A DNA stretch of 64,000 nt, taken from the NCBI GenBank assembly GCA_947034895.1, contig OX344764.1, forward strand, positions 21,824,001 to 21,888,000, read 5' to 3'. The notes beneath the pieces are model-generated. The model did not search any database. It was given only the letters and a program-made list of their open reading frames with translations, and was not told the origin of the DNA. Position numbers and translations under genes: made by a program. This DNA comes from Rhytidiadelphus loreus (taxonomy: Eukaryota > Streptophyta > Bryopsida > Hypnales > Hylocomiaceae). Each line of letters opens with the position of its first letter. Positions within the stretch are counted from its first letter, which is position 1. Below, in pieces: positions 52,531 through 61,674 of the stretch.

Positions 52531-52556
52531 TTGGTCACTGTTTTTTTCTACTAGTG

Positions 52557-52900
52557 TATGTAGGCTGCCATAGTCATTTTCAAGTGATTTCTAAGTTGAG
52601 TGTAGTAATTAACAAAGTCATGAATGTGTGTTGTTGGAGTCATTCTTCAAAATGGTTACAAGTGTGGCTAGTCATGCAGTCATTGTGTAGTTGGATAAGA
52701 GTACAACATGGACTCCAACATATGACTCAAAAAAATGATAGAAATAGTAACACTTGAGTTATATACAGTATTTATTACAAAAATGACTAGTTTGGTTACA
52801 ATACAAGCATAAATGACTACATTTGTACTATAACTACACTATGTTTGCACTATGATTACATTGTTACTACACTATGATTATACTATAACTGCACTATGTC
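52557..52900. other. Right arm of layer 2 with AGTCAT/ATGACT motifs
   Basis: This continues the interrupted 21-bp repeat, then has multiple ATGACT and related 'gactac', 'tactataactacacta' phrases. These are subterminal or internal repeats of the smaller CACTA element. No gene is present. Confidence 0.6.
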
Positions 52901-52908
52901 AAAATCTG

Positions 52909-53508
52909 AATTGCTTGAATTGCCTTAACTACCTGAATTGTCTGAATTACCTAACTTGCTTGGGTTGTCTGAACTACCTGAATTGTCTAAGTTGCTTGGG
53001 TTGCCTGAGTTGACTAAATGACCTAAATTGCCTAAACTACTTGAATTGTATGAGTTGCTTGGGTTGCCCGAGTTGACTAAATGACCTAAATTGCTTGAAC
53101 TACCTGAATTGTCTGAGTTTCTTGGGTTGCTTGAGTTGACTAAATGACCTAAATGACCTAAACTACCTGAATTGTTTGAGTTGCTTGGGTTGCCTGAGTT
53201 GACTAAATGACCTAAATTGCTTGAACTACCTGAATTGTCTGAGTTTCTTGGGTTGCTTGAGTTGACTAAATGACCTAAATTGCCTAAACTACTTGAATTG
53301 TATGAGTTGCTTGGGTTGCCCGAGTTGACTAAATGACCTAAATTGCTTGAACTACCTGAATTGTCTGAGTTGCTTGGGTTGCTTGAGTTGACTAAATGAC
53401 CTAAATTACCTAAACTACCTGAATTGTTTGAGTTGCTTGGGTTGCCTGAGTTGACTAAATGACCTAAATTGCCTAAACTCCCTAAATTGCGAGAACTACC
53501 TAAATTCG
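52909..53508. repeat. Hierarchical minisatellite: 9-bp units in a 63-bp repeat
   Basis: The array is built from 9-mers such as TTGCCTGAG, TTGACTAAA, TGACCTAAA and TTGCCTAAA. Seven variants in fixed order form a 63-bp unit, and alternating unit types give a 126-bp super-repeat. Because 63 is divisible by 3, the minus strand stays open for 216 codons of Asn/Ser/Gly repeats; I treat this as a by-product. Confidence 0.92.
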
Positions 53509-53634
53509 AAAACAACAAACAATTAAGACAATAAATAACAACAAACAACAAACAAATAACAAACAATAGAAGCACTCAAGAAAATGTAAATTGTTACATC
53601 CAAGAAGTGGAGGCTGACTGAAACCTTCATTTAG

Positions 53635-53845
53635 AAGCAAGAGGAAAAAATGAAAAAAAATTGATGATTAAGAAGCAAGAAGGAAACAAAAACAAGAAGA
53701 AAAAGTCTAAAGAGGTTGATGAATAAGAAGCAAGGAGGAGGCAAAAGCAAGAGGAAAACATAAGAAGAGATGTAGCTTGAAGAAGAAGGCAAAAACAAGA
53801 AGAAAACATGAGAAGAGATGAAGCTTGAAAAAGAAGGCAAACTTA
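53635..53845. repeat. Purine-rich tandem repeat, ~50-55 bp units
   Basis: Phrases like 'aagaagcaag.agga.acaaaa.caagaagaaaa' recur about four times, the last two units being very similar. The plus strand is almost pure purine, which may form non-B DNA. Confidence 0.7.
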
Positions 53846-54176
53846 ATAGGTGGTAGCTAACCTAAACCTAAATTCTGAATGAGAAGCAAAATCTTTGTTG
53901 TTCAATAACTGCAGCTATAATGTATGTTTGCTACGTTACATATCTTATAACTAAACAATGACTACAGAAGGACAGAACAAAGACTAATTAATGACTACTC
54001 AATGATTGCATTCTAAACAATTACTAATGAATGATTAATCAATAATCAATAAATGACTAGTAACTAACATGCAATTACAACATGCCACATGTCAATCTGC
54101 ATAGAAGTAGAAAGGCGGTTGACCTAAAATGTGGCGGCTATCTTAAAATCTAAACTGTCCATTTGCTATCAAAATA

Positions 54177-54478
54177 CAATCTAATACATCCATCTATCTA
54201 TCAGTTGTCCATCTAACCCCACCATCTCAACCAACCATCTGATCCATTCATTTGAGCTATTCATCTAATCCCACCATCTCAGCCATCCATTTGATCCCAC
54301 CATCTAATCCATTCAACTAATCCATCTATCATTTCATCTCAACCATCCGTTTGATCCAACCATCTGACCCATCCATCCGAGTTGTTCATCTGATCCATCC
54401 ATCTGAGTTGTCCATTTGATCCATCCATCACTTCATCTAAGCTGTCTATTTGATCCATCCATCTAAGCCGTCCATGTG
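54177..54478. repeat. Short tandem repeat based on CCATCTGA/CCATCCAT
   Basis: Runs of 'gatccatccatctgagttgtccattt'-like phrases, about 13-27 bp per unit, fill this stretch. Units are degenerate. No coding potential is seen. Confidence 0.7.
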
Positions 54479-54890
54479 AAATGAGTTTGTGACTTGAAAA
54501 TGATTACAATGCAACTAGTTTTTTTATAGAGAAGAAGACAATAAATTTAATAAATTCAATTTCCATAGAGTCCCATTGGTAGTCATTCCTCTGTTCTATT
54601 GTAGTCATATGATGCGCTCATTTTATGACAACACAACTCAAATATGACTCAAGAAAAACTACATCAACAACAAAGCTACAAAATACAGACTGAACCATGG
54701 ATGACACCAACTCTGGTTGCTAGTTTTATCTAGTTGCCATCCATTGCTGGCGGAAATGACTTCTAAATGACTACGGATCATGACAGGTCAGCTTTGGCGC
54801 CATTTCTATGACTGTCAGTCATTTTTCAATAGCCTTTTAGTCACCAATCATTTTTTGACTGGTTACATTTGACTCTGTCTTCTACTAGTG

Positions 54891-55229
54891 TTAGTTGAAA
54901 AGTGCAAGGAATGTTGTCACAAATATTATTAATGTGAACTTCAAAACTTCCTTCCTTCCCAGCCCTAACCTGAAGGTTTATAATATTACACTTTGCAATT
55001 TTTCATGATCTTGTACTTGTCCTCATTATAGAAATATGAATGAGACCTTTATTGGAAAACAAGGCATGTACATAAACTACAAACATTTTTATTATATCTT
55101 TCATTATTTATATGAACTTGATTACAAGACAAACACATTCATCCACGCTCCTACCCTTGGCTTGGATGAAGTTCAGCAAGTGTTTGTTGCTGCTAAAATC
55201 ATCAAGACGTGCGAGTATTCAAGTTAGTT
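54891..55229 (+). pseudogene. Decayed SWIM-type zinc-finger gene end (layer 1)
   Basis: One frame is readable from the right edge of layer 2 to a TAG after CEYSS. It carries SCTCPHYRN and later INYKHFYYIFHYLYELD, matching the SWIM pattern CxC...CxH except that the third ligand Cys is Tyr (TAC for TGC). A TGA at 55006-55008 lies just before the CTC motif. The stop and the Cys-to-Tyr change can both be single transitions of methylated cytosine on one strand or the other. SWIM fingers occur in Mutator-like transposases and in ZSWIM-type proteins; the segment after the finger resembles the latter more. Low certainty on subfamily. Confidence 0.5.
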
Positions 55230-55862
55230 GATAGATAATAGCATGATATGAAGTAGATATGTAATATCAATATATTATCTTCAAAATCTATAAATTTGAG
55301 TAAGAAAATATTATTTTCATATTCCAATATGTATTCTTTGTTGCAATGAAAGAATATTTTATTATGTACACGATGCTTCACATCCTCTAATATTTTCATT
55401 GCATTTGTCTTTCTTTAATCTTTAGAATTCTCTGTAAATTATATGTACTCTCACTTGATCAACCCACCCTCAAACAACCTCTTAGAATGTAATATAAATT
55501 TCAAAACAATCATGCAATAGCACCAACTTCCCAAGCTTTTAGATATAAAATCCACGGGCATAGGTTCCATGGTAATAGGTCATTTTTTTCTAGACATAGC
55601 AATTTTGGTAGAAAAAAAATTAATCTTTTAACTTTTTAACCAAAAACATTTAAAAATTACATCATATTTTACATTTTTAGGCTCTAGGCTCACACAATCC
55701 CTGCTCACTGCTCTTAGGCTCACGCTCATACGCTAACATGCTAGCATCATTGTGTTAATCCTAATGGTGGGATTGATTTAGTATGTAATCTAAATTGTAT
55801 TGACTTTTTTATTTTAATATTTGTCAAAATTGAATTTGAAAACAAATCTTTTCTATTATTTT

Positions 55863-56447
55863 CTAGGGGAGGACACTCTCACTACATTTGGGGTACCCAC
55901 GTGTGGTAGAGTGATTTTTTGACCCCCTATTTACTTTTGAATAAACCATAATTTCATCCTAAAATTTTGAGCTTTGTTTAACAATGACTAAAGGTTTCTA
56001 TTAACAAATTTTTTAATTCCAAACAACATAAGATATATTGTCTAGAAAAGGTTGAAAAATGAACTAAAATGGCATGTTCTCCAACTAAAATATTTATAGA
56101 GTTCACATGAAGATGACTATTGCATCAATATTCAACCAAAATAAACTTTCAGTAGAAAGCTATTCTATAGAATTTTTTTTTTCATTTTTTTCATTTTTTT
56201 TTCTTACATAATATAGAGGTGTGAAAGTTATTTTTAGCTTTACAATGTATTTTTTTTCTTAAAAAATTTATAACTAATTACTATTAGCATAAAAAAATAC
56301 CAATAATTCAAAACATAAACTTTTAAAGTAGTAAAATCTATTCATAATTTTATTTTTGAAAAAAAATTAAATTTAACAATGTATTTACTTGTATTACTTT
56401 TTCCGCCACACGTGGGTTGCTAAAACGTGGGGAGTATCCTCCCCGGG
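55863..56447. mobile_element. MITE with 8-bp target duplication (hAT-like), 585 bp
   Basis: The left end CTAGGGGAGGACACTC and the reverse-complemented right end CCCGGGGAGGATACTC form an inverted repeat continuing about 40 bp to a shared CCCACGTGTGG. ATTATTTT occurs directly outside both ends (55855-55862 and 56448-56455). An 8-bp duplication fits hAT elements. The interior is AT-rich and non-coding. The CACGTG core in both arms is a G-box-like sequence. Confidence 0.8.
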
Positions 56448-58695
56448 ATTATTTTTTCAAGAAGATGACCTAATTGCTTGCAAAATAAGACTCTTTATAA
56501 CTTTCACAACGCTAAACCAAATAGAATGAATAAGTACTTTCATGTAACTATAAATATACTCTATAAGAAAAAATAGTTTAAAATTAATTATAACCTTTTC
56601 AATATTTTTTGTTGCCTAAGCTTGAATATTTTCCACGAAGCAATTGAAATTGAAATTATATTAATTGAAAGCAAACACATTTCCTATCCTGCTATTTTGA
56701 TATCACGAGAACTTGCTTGAAATCTTGAAAATTTCATTTTAGAACTTTAAACCTTTAGAGGCTATAGTATATAACTATTACTAGAACCATTAGAATACTT
56801 ACAACAATATAACTAATTGGAATAATGCAAATACATGAACGATAAGTGTACTTCAAATGAATTTCTGATCAACTCAATATAACAAGGCAACAAAAGAAGA
56901 AGTTCAAAATTGAAAGGCTCCTAGGCATGGATTGACATTACATGACATCAATGAGAATATGTGAGGAACTCCACTATGTTAATGAAGGTTGAAATTCATT
57001 AAAGTCCAGTGCCACAAATAAGAGAACAATAATTTGAAATGTAGACTATGTCATTGAATAATCTTAGAAAGGCCTTATTTATTAAAAAGAGACAAATAAG
57101 AGTTTCATTTTAATTCCAATCTAAATTTAAAATGTTTTAAGTATTCATTAAATTGAGATACTTCAATAAATTGAGACTTTAATATGCCAAGATATATATT
57201 ACATTTTTTTCTAGAACTTCAAAAAAAAAGCAAGATTATTTTTACAATCAACATCTAGAGTCTTTTTTTCAATGTTAATCTAAAATATAATAGACCAAGT
57301 GATTATAAAATTGAGACATTTTATGAAATTGAAACACATCTTCAGATTGAGACTTGCTTGTGAGAAGATAGTTATTAATTCTGCTAAATAAAATATTAGT
57401 AGCATGACCCACTGTTTGCCTAGTTTTGTCACTTTCAAAACCCAGAAACAAATAGTATACGGGTTCTAATCTTAGGAATAGTCAAATAAAGTCACTTGTA
57501 TCTTATAGAAAAATGGAAAATACACTTATATTAACCCTTTAGGGCCTAAGGAGCCCCAAGCAACCTCTTGAATTCTTCTAGAATCAAATTTGCATATTAA
57601 AATTTTATAATTTAATTTAAATTATTATTTTTCCACAAATAAGCATTCATATCTTCTATCTAATATGATTTTTTTAATTATTTTTGAAAAAAAAATGAAA
57701 TTTATATGATTTTTTAAAGTTTATGTCTTTGAAAAATCATAGTAATTACAAAAAAGCTCACTTTACCATAAATTTTTTTTATTGAAAATAGAGTTCATTA
57801 TATTGAACGTTATGGTGAAGTTGGCATGCTCTCTTTAGTTATACACAAATAAATTCAATAGAGAAACATATTCCACAGTGCATTTTGAAACTCTAAAATT
57901 CCCAACTTCAAATTGCCATAGACAAATCATCATTGCTCCAAATTTGATGGCCAATGGCTCATTGAAAGCGGAATACCCATGCCCTCACATCTCGTTCACA
58001 CCTCAAGAGCAACTAAAGCCAAGAGAGTGTTCCAATTTCCAAAATTCAATTTGGAAGAACCAAAATTGGTGTGCTAGGCCCTAAAGGATTAATCTATTGG
58101 CAATTTATCATTATCCTATCAATTCTTATATACAATTCCAAATTAGAAATCGCTTCATGGTCAATTGATCATACATATACATACAAGATCTTCCTTACAG
58201 GCTTACACATACAATATCAATACTCTACTAATCCAGTCAACTTGCCCAATTACAATTTCATTACAAATTAAACTATATAAAATAATTTGACATTTAGATA
58301 ATAGAATTCAAATACAACTTGTTGTACAATTTGAAGACATGAAAACTCCCCTAAAGTATTTTAGAGTAGTATCCTTGTTTTGCCGCTTGAGCTCCCAATT
58401 GGCATTCATTGGTTCACTTAATCTTCATAGCAATTTATCAAGTCCTCAACAACTTCTTGGTGGCATAATCCCAACTTCTCTAGGATGAAAATTCCATTCT
58501 TATTTCTCAAGATTATTTGTTTAGACTTTAATCAACAAAGTTAAATCTACTCACAAAGAATTGACAATATATAATATCAATTCTAGATTAGCAAGTCAAT
58601 TAGTGTCTACACATAGAGACATAGACACATGATCAAATTGGCAATTTTGCTTAACACTTATACAACACTTAACCAAACCCTGGTCTTATACAATA
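56448..58695. other. AT-rich DNA, no gene seen
   Basis: AT-rich throughout, with long A and T runs. Frames at 57878-58271 on the plus strand have no recognisable motif or splice context. Confidence 0.5.
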
Positions 58696-59406
58696 GGGTG
58701 ATTGCAAGAAAGACCAAACGATTTTGGTAGCATTTGGTCAAAAACGGCGTTTTTTCTGCCTAGTACTAGGAGTACTACAAAACGGAGCGATCTTAGCCGT
58801 TGATCTGAAAAATCAATGGCCATAAAATACTTTTGAGTACTTTATAATACTGAAACAATACTACTTAAAAAAAATGACAATTTGTCACAGAAAGTAGATA
58901 AAATTAAGTATAAATTAATAAAATTAGAAAATCATGAATAAAAAAACTAAAAATTGGCCATTTATAAGGACTTGATAGTGATTACATTTCACCAAAAATT
59001 AGAAGTTGAAACCATCATGAAAGTTTGGAGTGCTATGCACAAGGGACCCCTATTTGCATGCATGTTGAGGACAAAGAATTGTTTTTTTTAATTCCCTTTG
59101 GTGGGCATATGCCCACTTAGTGTGGAAATAAGCCACAAAAAAGTCAAGTGAACATCATGTTTTTGGATACTTCATAGTACTAAAAAACCCTAAACCGCAA
59201 AGTGTGACAAATTAGCTAAATTGATATTTAATTATAAAATTATTTTTCAATTTTTTGAAAAATAACAAATCTCATGTTTTCTGAGTTAGCAATCTTCCAT
59301 AAGAATTTCAAGTCCATTGGCTTCAATTTCCAAAAGTTATAGCCAAAACCAACTCCATCACTTCAATTGTGACGCCTCATAGGACCGGTCTTTCTTGCAA
59401 TCACCC
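58696..59406 (-). mobile_element. Short inverted-repeat element, copy 2 (711 bp)
   Basis: It begins GGGTGATTGCAAGAAA and ends TTTCTTGCAATCACCC, the same termini as the element at 11968-12692. Its right half, reverse-complemented, aligns with the left half of copy 1, so it is inserted in the opposite orientation. Much of the interior has diverged or been replaced. Flanks share ACAAT but offset by one base, so the target duplication is uncertain. Confidence 0.75.
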
Positions 59407-60735
59407 AACAATTGGACAAATAGATAGGTAATCCAATCTTTTTGTAATCCAATGAATTATAAATTACCCATACATACATAAAAATAAAATCTCATAATCA
59501 CAATGCATAAAACCAAGTTGACAATTTGCTCCAAGCACACAATAACAATAATCCCAATCTCTTTTCTACAAATAGACAATTTGCCAAACGCACAAATTAC
59601 ACAATATTAAATAACTCCTTCAATTATTCTAACACACAAAAATCCAATCATTAGATCTAATAATAAAATTATTCAAGAATTATAGTGGACAATTAAACCA
59701 CCACGATTTGCCATCTTTCACAAATTAACCAATATATAAATCGTCAATTTCAACACAATTAAATTGATAAATCAAATACACAATGAACTCCACAGACAAC
59801 TTGTTCATGTAATCAAATTGTTGAAGAACATGTACATATTAGTGTAGACCATATACATTCAACTCTAGAAGTAGCATTAGACACTTAGTTAGACTTAGAG
59901 TCCATTGGGTATTGCTCGTAGTCAATGGCAGCCCAATGTAGTTAGTAGTTATTCCATAAGGTTTGTGGATAACTAGTAAAGGCTTCTACCTTATATTTAG
60001 CCCCACTCATGGGCCTTGGTATCTTCATACCATCTAAGTAAAGCCTTTCTTCCATTGAGTACTTTGTGATCTCAATAGGTTATGGGCCCATGTACTTGGA
60101 GTTGCGCTTGAGGGAGAAATCCAAATCATTTGGAGGAGATCTTGGAGCTTGGAGGAGCAACCAGCCTTTTGTCTCTTTCCACCTACAAACCATATGGTAT
60201 AAGTCAAATTTTGAAAAGAAAACAAACTTTGGAGTGCATTTCTTTTTACAAAGAAGGGGGAAGTTTTTTTTTTCTTCGACTTTTATTGGTTGGTTTGTGA
60301 GTTTTTGAGTACATTTTGGGTGAGAGGTTGCTTATGGTAGTAATCAGACCTAGTGAAGGCTGGTTGCGTGCTCTTATTTTGAGTTTGTACTTAGAAGTAT
60401 ACATTGGGAGCCCGTTGAGGCTGACTGTGCACTTGGGTGCATTGTTGATTGTGATTGTGCCAATTGCAATCTAGTGAGAGTCCTTTGTGAGCCTTAGAAG
60501 CATCTTTGGGTTGCTTGAGGCATTTGCCATCTATTGAGGGCTGATTAGTGCCCTTGTGAGTGAGTGAGGCCAATTAGTGGACTTTGTGAACCCAAGAGGG
60601 TTGAATTGTGCCCTTATGAGCCTTGTAGAGCCATTGAGAGCCAATTAGGGTCCTTTGGTGGTTTGGTGATCCAATTAGAGTTGTTGGAGACTATTGATGT
60701 CCCTGAGGTGCTCATTGTAAGTAGTAGCTTCCATC
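59407..60735. other. Low-complexity intergenic DNA with loose repeats
   Basis: From about 60400 the sequence has loosely repeated phrases such as 'gagggttgaattgtgcccttgtgagcc' and 'gccaattagggtcc', suggesting a worn minisatellite. No gene is supported. Confidence 0.45.
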
Positions 60736-60937
60736 TAGGGCTGATTGGAAGTCTTGAGCTCCTTGTAGTGTGGAGTATCTTATTTGAGAGAAGCATTGTG
60801 AGTTTACTTGCTAATTTGAAATAGCACTAGCCCATGTAGGGCTGATTGGAAGTCTTGAGCTCCTTGTAGTGTGGAGTACCTTATTTGAGAGAAGCATTGT
60901 GAGTTTACTTGCTAATTTGAAATAGCACTAGCCCATG
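60736..60937. repeat. Tandem duplication, 2 x 101 bp
   Basis: 60736-60836 and 60837-60937 are identical apart from one T/C difference (60778 against 60879). Such similarity indicates a recent duplication. Confidence 0.95.
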
Positions 60938-61019
60938 ATGTCCATGTGGTGGTTTTGAGCTTCATTAGGGTTACTTTGTATTGATGTTGAGAGGAGGTGA
61001 TGCACTTGTGAGCAGGGTT

Positions 61020-61490
61020 GTTTGCTGCGACAGCGCGACAGACAGACGTCGCGCGACGTCACAAAAAGTCAAATTTACCTTTGACTTTACAAGAAATTAT
61101 CCTCCTCCAGGTGGATGCCACATGGCATCCACTTGGCAAATTGGAGGGCGCGTACGGGTAGGAGAGTGCGGGTAGGGGCGACTGCGGGTGGGCGACTGCG
61201 GATTTCTGAGGGAGACCGCGGGTGGGCGACTGCAGGTTTGGCAGGGAGACCGCGGGTTCAGAAAGTGTTCTTGGGTGGGCAACCACGGGTGCGCAAAAGG
61301 TACCTAGACCCGGTGGTGGACCCGAAGTCGCCCAATTTGGACCCGCTGTCACCCTCTCGAGACCCGCTGTCGCCCACGTTGGACCCGCAGTCGCCCTACC
61401 CTGACCCGCAGTCGCCCTACCCAGACCCGTAGTCGCTGGATACGCAGTTGCCCTATCCGTACTCGCCCCCCTAGACCGAAGTCACTCGCC
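61020..61490. promoter_or_regulatory. GC-rich repeat block upstream of the RING protein gene
   Basis: An island of high GC in AT-rich DNA. It contains two short inverted repeats (AAAGTCAAA with TTTGACTTT near 61066-61089; CCAGGTGGATGCCA with TGGCATCCACTTGG near 61108-61137). Then come repeats of GGTGGGCGACTGCGGG (61140-61290) facing repeats of its complement CCCGCAGTCGCCCTA (61310-61440), which could pair into a long hairpin. Its position just before a TATA box suggests a promoter region. Confidence 0.55.
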
Positions 61491-61500
61491 CTATATAGCC
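61491..61500 (+). promoter_or_regulatory. Candidate TATA box
   Basis: CTATATAGCC follows the GC-rich block and lies 175-185 bp before the ATG at 61675, leaving room for a transcription start about 30 bp downstream and a leader. Confidence 0.5.
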
Positions 61501-61674
61501 AGTAGCCCATCATCATGCTATCACCTTCATTTTCCATTGAGGCTTTCTGTCTTGCAACCTTTGTTGGCTGCATGCGTGACCCTTTTGGATAATATATATA
61601 CTATTTTCTGCTATCATTTGGTTCTTAGAATTTTGCGACGTCTGCAAATCTCATGGCAACTGGAGGTAGCAGTG

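Larger units (their letters stand above)
13089..52556. mobile_element. Layer 3: giant CACTA/EnSpm transposon, 39,468 bp, with B3-gene cargo
   Basis: The left terminus is CACTACTAGAAAATG and the right terminus, reverse-complemented, is CACTAGTAGAAAAAA. A perfect 3-bp duplication TAT (13086-13088 and 52557-52559) flanks it. Removing the element and one TAT regenerates a 21-bp repeat unit of the host element. Inside are a TNPD-like gene (minus, 15584-22624), a broken TNPA-like gene (plus, 26039-31524), candidate exons of other genes, and three B3-domain genes (minus, 36.0, 40.0 and 45.7 kb). TTAACA-type motifs cluster at both ends. Most CACTA elements are well below this size; the extra length comes from a partly duplicated cargo region and long AT-rich spacers. 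Confidence 0.93.
11918..54890. mobile_element. Layer 2: non-autonomous CACTA element, ~2.8 kb without its own insertions
   Basis: The left end reads CACTAGTAGAAAACA and the right end, reverse-complemented, reads CACTAGTAGAAGACA, the classic CACTA/EnSpm terminus. The flanking triplets are TCA (11915-11917) and TTA (54891-54893), a 3-bp duplication with one C/T difference. Subterminal DNA on both sides is rich in AGTCAT/ATGACT motifs, the likely binding sites for its transposition protein. Apart from the inserted 0.7-kb element and the giant layer-3 CACTA it holds only repeats and no transposase, so it depended on a helper. Confidence 0.85.
6950..55752. mobile_element. Layer 1: outermost terminal-inverted-repeat DNA transposon, about 5.8 kb without insertions
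   Basis: The left end begins CAGGGATGCTAG and the right end, reverse-complemented, begins CAATGATGCTAG. Both are followed inward by GAGCCTA-type subterminal repeats. The ends are flanked by TATTAATCC (6941-6949) and TGTTAATCC (55753-55761), a 9-bp target duplication with one mismatch. Subtracting the layer-2 insertion leaves about 5.8 kb. A 9-bp duplication and a SWIM-type zinc-finger remnant in the right arm would fit a Mutator-like element, while the CA..TG ends and 8 shared central bases could also suit hAT or KDZ elements, so the superfamily is left open. Its genes are decayed. Confidence 0.75.

Noticed and set aside
52925..53575. 216-codon minus-strand open frame rich in Asn, Ser, Gly and Leu
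   Set aside because: It is the 63-bp minisatellite read in frame; the unit length is a multiple of three, so lack of stops is automatic. No start or splice context supports a gene.
53627..53840. Phe/Ser/Leu-rich frames on the minus strand
   Set aside because: Low-complexity translation of a purine-rich tandem repeat.
61059..61432. Pro/Arg-rich frames on both strands of the GC block
   Set aside because: They arise from short GC-rich inverted repeats and have no stop for compositional reasons.
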